Assembly (NCBI GenBank): GCA_015067825.1 | Contig: SVLQ01000002.1 | Span: forward strand, 124,001 to 188,000 | Source of the DNA: Oscillospiraceae bacterium | Lineage (GTDB): Bacteria; Bacillota; Clostridia; Oscillospirales; QAMX01 | Length of the DNA: 64,000 nucleotides | Direction of reading: 5' to 3' | Shown here: piece by piece, positions 34,302 through 42,737 of the stretch | How the letters are laid out: each line of letters opens with the position of its first letter | Position numbering within the stretch: the first letter of the stretch is position 1 | The notes under the pieces: generated by a model | The model's input: the letters and a program-made list of their open reading frames with translations, nothing else | What the model was told of the DNA's origin: nothing | Databases searched by the model: none | Made by a program: the position numbers and the translations under genes

Positions 34302-36320
34302 TTATTCAGCGTCGGTTTCTTCCGCTTCGGCTTCTTCGCCGTAGGCGGCATAGCCTTCTTCAAGCGCGGCGCGCACGGAGAGGCTGACCTTTTCGTTTTC
34401 GTTGTTGATCTCCAGGATCTTCGCCTTGACAACGTCACCTTCGGCGACGACGTCGGCCGGACGCGCGATGCGGTGGTCGGCCAGCTGCGAGATGTGGATC
34501 AGACCGTCAACGCCCGGAACGATTTCGGCGAAGGCGCCGAACTGCATGAGCTTAACGACCTTAACGTCGGCGACGTCACCAACCTGGTAGGTGGTGGTGA
34601 ACTTCACCCACGGGTTGTCCGATTCGCTCTTGAGCGTGAGCGAGATCTTGCGCTTTTCGGTGTCGAGGGCGATGACACGGGCAGTGACCTTATCGCCGAC
34701 AGCAACGGCTTCGGACGGATGCTTAATGCGGCCCCAGCCGAGTTCGGTGATGTGCGCCATACCGTCGGCGCCGCCGATGTCGATGAACGCGCCGAACGAG
34801 GTCAGCGACTTAACAACGCCTTCGTAAACGTTGCCGACTTCGATGGTTTCCCAGATCTTTTCGGCAGCGGCCTTGCGCATATCTTCGGTGGCGTAACGGA
34901 CGGAACCGATGATGCGGCGTTTGGCGCGGTTGACTTCGGTAATGCGCAGGGTGACGTGCTTTTTGAGCATTTCGTTCAGGTCGGCTTCCTTCGGCATACC
35001 GGTGTGGGAAGCGGGGACGAAAACGCGGACGCCGTTGACGGCGACAACGATACCGCCCTTGTTGATCTCAACGACGGTGCCTTCGAGCAGAGCCTTGTCG
35101 GCGCGGGCGGCGTCGATGCTTTCCCAGCCGCGGGCGGCGTCAATGCGCTTCTTGGACAGGGTAACGATGCCTTCGGCGTCGTTGACCTTCGTGACGAAAA
35201 CTTCGATTTCGTCGCCGATCTTCACGATGTCTTCGGGCTTGGCGGACGGATCGTCGCTCAGTTCGGAAACGGGAATGAAACCGGCATGCTTGGTGCCGAG
35301 ATCGACATGAATATCCGACGGGGTGATGGCGGTAACGATACCGGTGACACGCTGACCGGTGTGCAGCGTTTTAATGGATCTGTCCACCATTTCGGCGAAC
35401 GATTCCTCGACTTCGGGATTCATCTCGACTTCTTCAGCCTGGATGATCTGCTTCTCTTCTGACATGTTGATGACCTCCTCAATTTTTACCTCCGGCGTGG
35501 ATGCGCCGGCTGTTAATCCGATTGTGCGTGGGGTTAGAGCTATGAGCTCGTCGGCGATCTCTGCGAGATCTTCTGCGCCCGTGAGCAGAAAAACGTGGGC
35601 GCAGCGCTTGGCACAGATGTCTCTGAGACGAGCTGTATTCGCGCTTTTCCGGTCGCCGATGACAAGCATCAAATCAACGGAACCGGCAAGCTCAGCCGCT
35701 TCGTTTTGACGCAAAGCGGTAGCACTACATATTGTATCAAAAATTTGGAGATTTGTACACTCTTTTTTGAGCTCTTCCAGACAAATTTTCCAAATTTCTT
35801 TGTCCGCCGTCGTCTGAGCCACGACCGACCGCGGTTTTTCGGGGTCGAAACCGGGATTTTGGACGTATGCGGCGGCTTCTGCGGGGGACGAAAGGATGAC
35901 CACGTCTTTGGCGCGGTCGGAAATCGCGACGGCTTCGGGGTGTCCGGGCTGGCCAATGATGATGACGGCGCGGCCCGCGGCGTCTTCTTTGGCGACGATC
36001 TCGTGGATCTTGCGCACGCAGGGACAGGTCGTGTCGACGACCCGCACGCCTTTGGCGGCAAGTGCATCGTAAACGCTGCGGCATTCGCCGTGGGCGCGGA
36101 TGATCGCGGTTGCGCCATCGGGGATCTCGTCGGCGCTGCTGACGGTGCGCATCCCCAGCGCTTCCAGTTCGGCGATCACGGCGGCGTTGTGGATGACCTG
36201 GCCGATCGCGTAGGCGCCGGCGGCGTGCTCACGGGTCATGGCGATCGCGCGGGAAACGCCGAAGCAAAACCCTGCGGTTTTGGCGACGGTCAGCTTGGCG
36301 GGTTCAGCGTTTGCTTTCAA
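34302..36320 (-). CDS. ispH: Bifunctional HMBPP reductase (IspH)/ribosomal protein S1-like fusion
   Basis: The first 285 or so residues are IspH, with Fe-S cysteines at about 19 (AGFCFGV), 99 (VVDTTCPCV) and 198 (DTICSAT). The remaining 380 residues hold four S1 RNA-binding domains, including GIVTAITPSDIHVDLG and VYEGVVKSLTSFGAFIDIGG, with an acidic tail. IspH makes IPP and DMAPP, the last MEP step; the S1 part binds RNA or ribosomes. The same fusion is known in many Clostridia. The start is TTG 36320, with AAGGAG 11 bases upstream. It overlaps the plsC end by 17 bases. Confidence 0.95.
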   Translation of the reverse strand: MKANAEPAKLTVAKTAGFCFGVSRAIAMTREHAAGAYAIGQVIHNAAVIAELEALGMRTVSSADEIPDGATAIIRAHGECRSVYDALAAKGVRVVDTTCPCVRKIHEIVAKEDAAGRAVIIIGQPGHPEAVAISDRAKDVVILSSPAEAAAYVQNPGFDPEKPRSVVAQTTADKEIWKICLEELKKECTNLQIFDTICSATALRQNEAAELAGSVDLMLVIGDRKSANTARLRDICAKRCAHVFLLTGAEDLAEIADELIALTPRTIGLTAGASTPEVKIEEVINMSEEKQIIQAEEVEMNPEVEESFAEMVDRSIKTLHTGQRVTGIVTAITPSDIHVDLGTKHAGFIPVSELSDDPSAKPEDIVKIGDEIEVFVTKVNDAEGIVTLSKKRIDAARGWESIDAARADKALLEGTVVEINKGGIVVAVNGVRVFVPASHTGMPKEADLNEMLKKHVTLRITEVNRAKRRIIGSVRYATEDMRKAAAEKIWETIEVGNVYEGVVKSLTSFGAFIDIGGADGMAHITELGWGRIKHPSEAVAVGDKVTARVIALDTEKRKISLTLKSESDNPWVKFTTTYQVGDVADVKVVKLMQFGAFAEIVPGVDGLIHISQLADHRIARPADVVAEGDVVKAKILEINNENEKVSLSVRAALEEGYAAYGEEAEAEETDAE

Positions 36321-36885
36321 GGGCGTAGATTCTCCTTAAAATTTCGTCGGCGGCGGTCTGGTAATCGGCGCTGCCGGGCTTGCCCTCCGGTTTTTCGGGG
36401 CGGAACGGCTCGCCGATGACAACGCGCACGCGGTGGAAGGGTTTTCTGCCGGGCGAAACGTAGACGGGAACGACCTCACAGTCCGAACGCAGCGCGAGCA
36501 TGCCAGCACCGGCTTTGGCGCCGTCGGCGCTGTTGCGCGTGCCTTCCGGGAAGAGCAGAAGGCGGCCGTTGGATGAAAGGATCTTCAGCGATTCTTTGAT
36601 CGCGCCGATGTCGGCGGTACCGCGCTTGACCGGGAACGCGCCGAGGCTGCGCATGATCGCGGCAAAGAGCTTGTTTTTGAAAAGCTCGGCCTTGGCCATA
36701 AAGCGCGGACGGTTTTTCGTGCACAGCCCCATGGCAATGGCGACGAAAACGGGATCGGAAAGCCCAGTGTGGTTGGCGCAGACGAGGCATTTGCCCTCCG
36801 GCAGGTTTTCGCGGCCGATGATTTTATAGAAATAGAGGATCTTGAAAATGATGATGGAAAAGAAACCGACGAGAAAATAAAGCAC
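36304..36885 (-). CDS. plsC: 1-acyl-sn-glycerol-3-phosphate acyltransferase
   Basis: The 193-residue protein has an N-terminal membrane segment (YFLVGFFSIIIFKILYF) and the acyltransferase motifs HX4D at His39-Asp44 (NHTGLSDP) and FPEGTRN near 118. It converts lysophosphatidate to phosphatidate. Its GTG start is just beyond the cmk stop, and its end overlaps ispH, so the three are translationally coupled. Confidence 0.92.
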   Translation of the reverse strand: MLYFLVGFFSIIIFKILYFYKIIGRENLPEGKCLVCANHTGLSDPVFVAIAMGLCTKNRPRFMAKAELFKNKLFAAIMRSLGAFPVKRGTADIGAIKESLKILSSNGRLLLFPEGTRNSADGAKAGAGMLALRSDCEVVPVYVSPGRKPFHRVRVVIGEPFRPEKPEGKPGSADYQTAADEILRRIYALESKR

Positions 36886-36888
36886 GGC

Positions 36889-37551
36889 TCAAATACGCTC
36901 CCTTATGGTGTTCAGTAACAGCTCCAGGCTCTGGTCGAAATCGATCTCGGTGGTGTCCACGAGGATCGCATCGTCGCTTTGCTTCAGTGGTGCGATCGCG
37001 CGGGTCGAATCGCGGTGGTCGCGCTCGATGATGTCGGCGAGGACGGTTTCAAAAACGACAGGTTCGCCGCGGGCGATCTGCTCGTCGTAGCGGCGGCGGG
37101 CACGCGCTTCGGCCGATGCGGTGAGGAAGATCTTTACCTGTGCATTGGGCAAAACGACCGTGCCGATGTCGCGGCCGTCCATGATGACGTTGTTTTCCTC
37201 GGCGAGGCGGCGCTGCGTTTGCAGCAGGAGCGCGCGGATCTCCGGGACGGCGGAGACGGCAGAGGCGTAGCGCGAGGCGTTTTCGGTGCGGATCAGCGAA
37301 GTCACGTCTTCGCCGTTTAAGAAAACGTGCTGGCCGTCACTTTCGATCGCGAGCGAAACGGTGGTTTTGTCGGCGAGGGCGGCGATCTTTTCGGTCTCGT
37401 CGATGGCGATCCCGGCACGGACTGCGGCAAGGCCGACGGCACGGTAGAGCGCACCGGTGTCGATATAGAGATATCCCAAAGCGATGGCGGCTTTGCGCGA
37501 GAGCGTGCTTTTGCCGGCGCCGCTGGGGCCGTCGATGGCGATGTTGATCAT
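36889..37551 (-). CDS. cmk: Cytidylate kinase
   Basis: The 220-residue kinase starts [16 protein letters not shown] (P-loop 8-15) and has YIDTGALYRA and MDGRDIGTVVLPNA. It phosphorylates CMP and dCMP. ATG 37551 has GAGG 8 bases upstream; the extra N-terminal 16 residues of the longer frame lack a site. It lies in the hutP-cmk-plsC-ispH operon. Confidence 0.95.
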   Translation of the reverse strand: MINIAIDGPSGAGKSTLSRKAAIALGYLYIDTGALYRAVGLAAVRAGIAIDETEKIAALADKTTVSLAIESDGQHVFLNGEDVTSLIRTENASRYASAVSAVPEIRALLLQTQRRLAEENNVIMDGRDIGTVVLPNAQVKIFLTASAEARARRRYDEQIARGEPVVFETVLADIIERDHRDSTRAIAPLKQSDDAILVDTTEIDFDQSLELLLNTIRERI

Positions 37552-37614
37552 AGTTTTTTCCTCACAGCAACGATCGAATCGATCGAAAACTTTGTTCATT
37601 TGAAACGGTATTTT

Positions 37615-38040
37615 TCAGACAACGCGGTGGCCCAGACCGATGGCGACTTCGTTTAAGTGCAGCAGGCCGATGCCGAAAAACATGGCCACGCTGACGTGCT
37701 CGTTTGCGCGGGCCACGGCGATCTTACCGCCGACATTCAGGCCGATGGCTTTGTTCATGATCTGCGTGATCGCTTCTCTGGCCGCACCGGCGACGGCGCC
37801 TTCTTCCTGATGCGTCGTGCCGATCACACCTTCGCGGCGCGCGGCGACGATTGCGCGTTCGATGAGCTTGTTGATCGAGGGGATAAATTCTCCGCCGAAG
37901 TTGGCCGCGGCCGTGCGGATACCGGTGGCAGCAGCCTCGACGCGCACGCGCTGTTCTTCTTCGGCAGTTGCGGTCACGGCGACGCGCAGTGCTGCTGCGG
38001 CGACCTCGCGGCTGCCGGTATTGGTCTCACGGTCGTTCAC
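37615..38040 (-). CDS. HutP-family RNA-binding protein
   Basis: The 141-residue protein closely follows the HutP pattern: VIGTTHQEEGAVAGAAREAI, AIGLNVGGKIAVARA, and the end MFFGIGLLHLNEVAIGLGHR. In Bacillus, HutP binds L-histidine and Mg and antiterminates the hut operon RNA. Its conserved His residues are present here. No histidine-utilisation gene is nearby; the neighbours are cmk, plsC, ispH-S1 and a flavoprotein. The start is GTG 38040. Confidence 0.88.
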   Translation of the reverse strand: MNDRETNTGSREVAAAALRVAVTATAEEEQRVRVEAAATGIRTAAANFGGEFIPSINKLIERAIVAARREGVIGTTHQEEGAVAGAAREAITQIMNKAIGLNVGGKIAVARANEHVSVAMFFGIGLLHLNEVAIGLGHRVV

Positions 38041-38061
38041 AATGTCATCCCGTTTCTGTCG

Positions 38062-39324
38062 TTATTGATCGATGGAAAATGCGTAGGCAGCGGCTGCTTC
38101 GCCGGCTGCGTAGCCTGTGGAAAATGCGATCTGTAAATTGAACCCGCCGGTGTAGGCGTCCAGATCGAGGACTTCACCGGCAAAAAAGAGGCCGGGCACG
38201 CGCTTGGCCGCCATTGTTTTCGGGTCGATCTCCGCAAGGGCGATACCGCCGGCGGTGACGACGGCATTCTCGAAGCCGAGCTGTTTGAGCGGTGCGAGCC
38301 GCAGCGCCTTCATCGCCGAAACGAGCTGTGCGCGCTGGGCACGCGTCAGCGTATTGACCGGGGTCTCCGGTGGGATCGCGGTGAGCGCGAGCAGCGGTGC
38401 GCGCAGGGCGGCGGGGAGAAGTGCGTCGAGCGCATTCTTGATCGCTTTGTTGCGCCGTTCCTCAAAATCGCGGAGCAGGCGCTTGTCCAGCGTTTCGGCG
38501 TCGAGCGCGGGCTTGAGGTCGACCTCGATGGCGTACTGCGCGCCGTCGGTGCGCATGTGTGCGCTGGCACTCAAAACGACCGGGCCGGAAATGCCGGTGT
38601 GGGTAAAAAGCAATTCACCGAAATCGGTGTAAATCAGCTTGTCGTTTTCAAAAAGGCGGATTCCGATGTTTTTCAAGGTCAGTCCCGTGCATTCGCGGCA
38701 GAGCCCAACGGGACAGGCGAGCGCGGTCAGTGACGGACGCAACGCCGTGACCTCTAACCCAAGCGACCGGGCAAACGCATAACCGTCGCCGGTGCTGCCG
38801 GTCAGGGGATAGGAGCAGCCGCCGGTCGCGACGATCACGGCCGATGCGGTGACGGATTGTCCGCCGAGCGCGACACCGCAAACTTGGCCATTTTCGGTCA
38901 GCAGCTTCGTGACCGTGCCGGTGCGGACGTCGATGCCGTAATCGGCGAGGCATTGCTCAAGCGCGGAGACGATGTCGTCGGCTTTGTCGGACGCGGGGAA
39001 TACGCGGTTGCCGCGTTCGGTTTTGAGCGGAACGCCCAAAGATTCAAAAAACTGCATCGTATCCTGCGCGGAAAAGCGGGAAAACGCGGAATAGAGAAAT
39101 TTATGTCCGCCGGTGACGTTTTTCAAGAGCTCCGTGGTCGGACAGTTGTTGGTGACGTTGCAGCGGCCTTTGCCGGTAATGGCAAGCTTGCGGCCGATGC
39201 GGCGGTTTTTCTCGCACACGAGAACACGTGCGCCGGATGCTGCCGCCTGGATCGCGGCCATCGCACCGGCGGGACCGCCGCCGACGACGATGCAGTCATA
39301 TTGTACAGCCAAAACAGCGACCAT
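38062..39324 (-). CDS. HI0933/BaiN-type NAD(P)/FAD-dependent oxidoreductase
   Basis: The 420-residue flavoprotein starts with the dinucleotide loop CIVVGGGPAGAMAAIQAA and has GKGRCNVTNNC, the hallmark of the HI0933 family. It ends GLFFAGEVLDLDAYTGGFNLQ. BaiN of C. scindens acts on bile-acid intermediates, but most members have no assigned substrate. The ATG at 39324 directly follows GAAGGG, so a TTG four codons later (39312) is possible. It is in the operon with hutP. Confidence 0.9.
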   Translation of the reverse strand: MVAVLAVQYDCIVVGGGPAGAMAAIQAAASGARVLVCEKNRRIGRKLAITGKGRCNVTNNCPTTELLKNVTGGHKFLYSAFSRFSAQDTMQFFESLGVPLKTERGNRVFPASDKADDIVSALEQCLADYGIDVRTGTVTKLLTENGQVCGVALGGQSVTASAVIVATGGCSYPLTGSTGDGYAFARSLGLEVTALRPSLTALACPVGLCRECTGLTLKNIGIRLFENDKLIYTDFGELLFTHTGISGPVVLSASAHMRTDGAQYAIEVDLKPALDAETLDKRLLRDFEERRNKAIKNALDALLPAALRAPLLALTAIPPETPVNTLTRAQRAQLVSAMKALRLAPLKQLGFENAVVTAGGIALAEIDPKTMAAKRVPGLFFAGEVLDLDAYTGGFNLQIAFSTGYAAGEAAAAYAFSIDQ

Positions 39325-39338
39325 CCCTTCGTTGTACG

Positions 39339-40736
39339 TCAGCGCCCGGACACGGTCGGAACGGGCAGTTCTTTCAAAATCGCCGCGAGATTTGGTTCGG
39401 AATTCTTCAAAATCGCTTCCGGGCGCTCAGCGCGGGCGGCGATCGGTACAGCGATCGATTCATTGAAAAATGCGGTGAGGCGCGCATCGTATCCGTCGGC
39501 CGAAAATTGCAGCGACGGCAGCACGTAGGAAGCGATGATGTTTGCCTCGGTGGTATCCAGCTTGGCTTTGCGCGCAAACTGCGTCAGCCAGTCTTCGTTC
39601 AACCGGAGCGCGAACGCATTAAACACCGCCACGCTGTTGGCGAGGGTTGCGTTTTGCGCCGGGAAGGCATAGCCGGAGTAATCGGTGAGCGGAGTGATGC
39701 GGCCGGTACCGGTCGACGGCACGGGCATCAACCGGACGTCCGGGATCGATGCCAGACTTGTGTCGGCGAGCAGCACTTTCGCGCTGACCCACAAAAAGAG
39801 CAGCTGATCTTCGGCAAAAGCCGTGCGAAGCGTTTCAAACGAGCCGGAAAGCGCGGCGTTATCGGGCGAGGTAAGCGCGCTGAGGCGGTTGGCTGCCTGT
39901 ACCGTGCGTTCGGCCGAAAGCTCGCTCTTCCAACGGCCGTCCGCCGAAGCAATTTCACCGCCGAGCGCGTGAAAGGCCGAACGGTAGGAAGTAACACCTG
40001 TGCCGTAAACATTTTCCAAGGTTGTCAGCGTGGACGCTGCGGAAGCGAGCCGCTGGTACTGTTCAAAGGTCCATTTTCCGGTTGTCAGCAGATTGTAGAG
40101 GTTGCCCGCACCCAAACGGTCGAGCAGGGAACCGTTACAGAGCACGTAGTGCCCGACGGCGGGGATATCATAGCGCGAGGCGATCTGCACAGTCCATTGC
40201 TTGTCGGCATAGCGCACAAGCGACGAAGCCGCAGGCCAAAAGCGCGAACGATCGTTGCAGTTGAGACCGGCATTCAAAATCACGGGATCCTCGACAGAGT
40301 AGATCGCGTTTTGTGCGACGAGTGCGGGGATTTCGCTCGATTTGATGCCGATCACGTCAGCGTATTTGGTGCCGGCGGCAAAGGCGGCCAAGTAGGTTTC
40401 GACACCTTCAAACGGGGCGATGAAGATTTCAATGTTGTAGAGGTCCCGCAGCTCGTCGTAGATGTCGCGCAGCCGCTGAGCCGATTCGTCCTCGCTGGAG
40501 CCGGGCAGGATTTTAGACGACCACGGAACGCGCATAGACCAAGTGTAGCCGTTTAAGTTGGTGGGCGTTTCTGCGGGAGCGGGGGTGCCGAGGGTAGTCG
40601 TCTGCGTGGTGGCATCCGATAGCGCGGTGGTGACGGTGTGATCATCCATCGGGAGCATCGAACATCCGGCAAAAAACGACAGCAAACACGCGATCAGTCC
40701 GCAAACAGCCATACATCGCAAATGTCGGGAAAGCAT
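39339..40736 (-). CDS. Solute-binding-protein-like lipoprotein
   Basis: The 465-residue protein has a signal peptide (MAVCGLIACLLSFFAGC) with the lipobox Cys near residue 25 and a Thr-rich linker. The rest resembles an extracellular family 1 solute-binding protein (GVETYLAAFAAGTKYADVIG; SGYAFPAQNATLANS). No permease is adjacent, so it may be an orphan binding protein or sensor. ATG 40736 has AAAGGAG 8 bases upstream. Confidence 0.8.
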   Translation of the reverse strand: MLSRHLRCMAVCGLIACLLSFFAGCSMLPMDDHTVTTALSDATTQTTTLGTPAPAETPTNLNGYTWSMRVPWSSKILPGSSEDESAQRLRDIYDELRDLYNIEIFIAPFEGVETYLAAFAAGTKYADVIGIKSSEIPALVAQNAIYSVEDPVILNAGLNCNDRSRFWPAASSLVRYADKQWTVQIASRYDIPAVGHYVLCNGSLLDRLGAGNLYNLLTTGKWTFEQYQRLASAASTLTTLENVYGTGVTSYRSAFHALGGEIASADGRWKSELSAERTVQAANRLSALTSPDNAALSGSFETLRTAFAEDQLLFLWVSAKVLLADTSLASIPDVRLMPVPSTGTGRITPLTDYSGYAFPAQNATLANSVAVFNAFALRLNEDWLTQFARKAKLDTTEANIIASYVLPSLQFSADGYDARLTAFFNESIAVPIAARAERPEAILKNSEPNLAAILKELPVPTVSGR

Positions 40737-40796
40737 GCCGCACGCTCCTTTAATCATTCATACGCTCGTATCGAAACAACACCCCATATTAATTTT

Positions 40797-40825
40797 ATTA
40801 TACAACAAACGGCCGCGGATTTCAA
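40797..40825 (-). promoter_or_regulatory. Promoter of the lipoprotein-flavoprotein-hutP-cmk-plsC-ispH unit
   Basis: On the minus strand TTGAAA and TATAAT are separated by 17 bases, about 60 bases upstream of the lipoprotein start. No other strong promoter is seen down to ispH. Confidence 0.65.
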
Positions 40826-40863
40826 TACGAAATTGTAAATACTTCAAATTTATCGGCATAAAT

Positions 40864-41160
40864 TCAGCTTTGCCCGCGCCGATGCGCCGCGATCAATGCC
40901 ACATCGGCGGACGGAAGCTCCGGCAGGTCGACGAGGATCGTGTCGATACCGATCAGGCAGATCTGCTCCCACGGGATCTCCAGATCGTCTTCCCGCCCCA
41001 AAAGCCCGAAAAAGCGCGGTGCGCCGGGGACGATGATGCGTAGGATCTGCCCGCCGGATGCGTCGAAATCGACGTCAAAAATCCTGCCGTAGTTTTTGCC
41101 GTCGCGGATGTTGATGACGTCTTTGGTTTGCAGCTTGCTCAAACGGAATGCTTCGCTCAT
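40864..41160 (-). CDS. YlmC/YmxH-family sporulation protein
   Basis: The 98-residue PRC-barrel-like protein begins FRLSKLQTKDVINIRDGKNYGRI and has FDASGGQILRIIVPG and EIPWEQICLIGIDTILVDL, matching YlmC/YmxH. These genes are conserved in spore formers; the function is unclear. GGAGGG is upstream. It suggests the organism is, or descends from, a spore former. Confidence 0.9.
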   Translation of the reverse strand: MSEAFRLSKLQTKDVINIRDGKNYGRIFDVDFDASGGQILRIIVPGAPRFFGLLGREDDLEIPWEQICLIGIDTILVDLPELPSADVALIAAHRRGQS

Positions 41161-41231
41161 GTTTCTTGCCCTCCACTATTCCTGCTTTACGATTTCCGTT
41201 ATTTTAATTTATGTGCGCTAAGCGGAAACTA

Positions 41232-41260
41232 TTGTAAATCCACGCCGAATCCAGTATAAT
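41232..41260 (+). promoter_or_regulatory. Promoter of the membrane protein-glycosidase pair
   Basis: TTGTAA, 17 bases, TATAAT, about 30 bases before the start codon. Confidence 0.65.
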
Positions 41261-41289
41261 TATAAAAAAAAGAAAAAGGAGCGAGAATT

Positions 41290-42705
41290 ATGATCTGGTT
41301 ACTGATCGCAACAATTGCAGTCTCCTACGGTTGGGGTATGCGCGGCACGCTGCTTGGCCACGGCAAAGGTGCCATGCTGCCCGGCGCTCTCCTCGGCATC
41401 TGCATCGCCTTCCTCTCTGGCGATCTCATCATGCGCGAATGCTGGCTCTATTTTGCCGCAGTCGGTGCGGCCGCGATGTATTTGGGCGGCGGCATGACCT
41501 ACGGCCAAACGATCGGTCTGGTCATCAAGAAAAACGCCGACCAGCGTTTCCGCCACGGTGTGTTCGGTCTCTCGCTCAAGGGCTTTATGTGGTTTGGTCT
41601 GGCGGCGGCCTATCTGGCGTTTGCCACGCAGGCGTTCTTCAATACGATCTACTCCACTGCCGAGATCATCATCGCTGCACTTGCGCCGATCGTTCTCGGC
41701 CTCATCGGTGACCAGATCTTCAACCGCCCGTGGGATCAGAAAGCGGGCAGATATCCCAAAATCTACTTCTCTCTCACGCGCCGCGAAAGCTGGGGCGGCT
41801 ATCTGCTTGCCATGCTCGGCATCTGCGTGCTGGCGGCCGTCAACGGCGACGCCTTTACGCTGGTGATGACGGCGATCTCCGCCATCGGCGGCGCGATCGG
41901 CTGGTTTGTGGCGATCCTCTTCTACTACGTCAGCGAATACCCGCTCAAAAACGGCAAATATCTCTTCGGCAAGCTCAAAGAGAAAAAGCTTATCGGCGGC
42001 TGGAAAATTATGGAATGCACGCTGGGCGCGATCGGCGCGCTGATGACCTGTGTCGGCTTCCTCGTCGCCCGCGCTGTGCAGGATCCGCTCGGAGGTTTCT
42101 GGCAAGCTTCGTTCTCCTCGGCCGATCTGCCGTCGCTGCCGATTGCCGTGAGACCGGCGATCTCCGGCACGTTGGAAACCGTGCTGCTGATCGTTTGGAT
42201 CGCGCTTGTTTTGTTTGATATGTGGTTCGAGCGTTCGCGCTTCGGCGAAAAATACGACGAGCTCGCTTCCAACGTCGCCAACGGCGACACGCTCTCGCAG
42301 GCGATCTTCGGAAATTTCTCGCTGCTGCTGGTGATGCTCGGCTCGTATAAGGCGTGTGCGCTGACGGCCGGTGCGCTGATTCTCTGGGTTGTGGCCGAAA
42401 AAATGTGCGTTGAGAGCCTGAAGGGATACAAGGGCCTTGGCATCATTACCGTTTGGGCGATTCTGAGCTCGATTGCGATGCTCGTGCTGCCGCTTGTCGG
42501 TGTGGATCTGCCGCTTTGGGTGTACGTTGCGCTCTATACGGTCGTCTACGAAGGCTTGTCGCTGATCAAAAATTACCGCAAGAACACGTGGGCGGATGCG
42601 CGTCAAAACGGCCTTGCCGCCACCTACGGCTCCCGTCTGACCGTTGACTCCTATTTTATCCTCGCGATTATCCTCACCTGTCTTCTGATGCTTTTGGCCA
42701 TCTGA
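41290..42705 (+). CDS. Polytopic membrane protein of unknown family, 471 aa
   Basis: About 12-13 hydrophobic segments span the protein. The N-terminus IWLLIATIAVSYGWGMRG and loops GHGKGAMLPGALLG and GGGMTYGQTIGLVIKK are Gly-rich and distinctive. I cannot assign it to MFS, GPH or other common transporter families. It is 32 bases upstream of a glycosidase-like gene and shares its promoter, which suggests uptake of that enzyme's substrate. Confidence 0.8.
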   Translation: MIWLLIATIAVSYGWGMRGTLLGHGKGAMLPGALLGICIAFLSGDLIMRECWLYFAAVGAAAMYLGGGMTYGQTIGLVIKKNADQRFRHGVFGLSLKGFMWFGLAAAYLAFATQAFFNTIYSTAEIIIAALAPIVLGLIGDQIFNRPWDQKAGRYPKIYFSLTRRESWGGYLLAMLGICVLAAVNGDAFTLVMTAISAIGGAIGWFVAILFYYVSEYPLKNGKYLFGKLKEKKLIGGWKIMECTLGAIGALMTCVGFLVARAVQDPLGGFWQASFSSADLPSLPIAVRPAISGTLETVLLIVWIALVLFDMWFERSRFGEKYDELASNVANGDTLSQAIFGNFSLLLVMLGSYKACALTAGALILWVVAEKMCVESLKGYKGLGIITVWAILSSIAMLVLPLVGVDLPLWVYVALYTVVYEGLSLIKNYRKNTWADARQNGLAATYGSRLTVDSYFILAIILTCLLMLLAI

Positions 42706-42737
42706 TAAATTTTGACTGACGAAAGGAAAACTAAACC

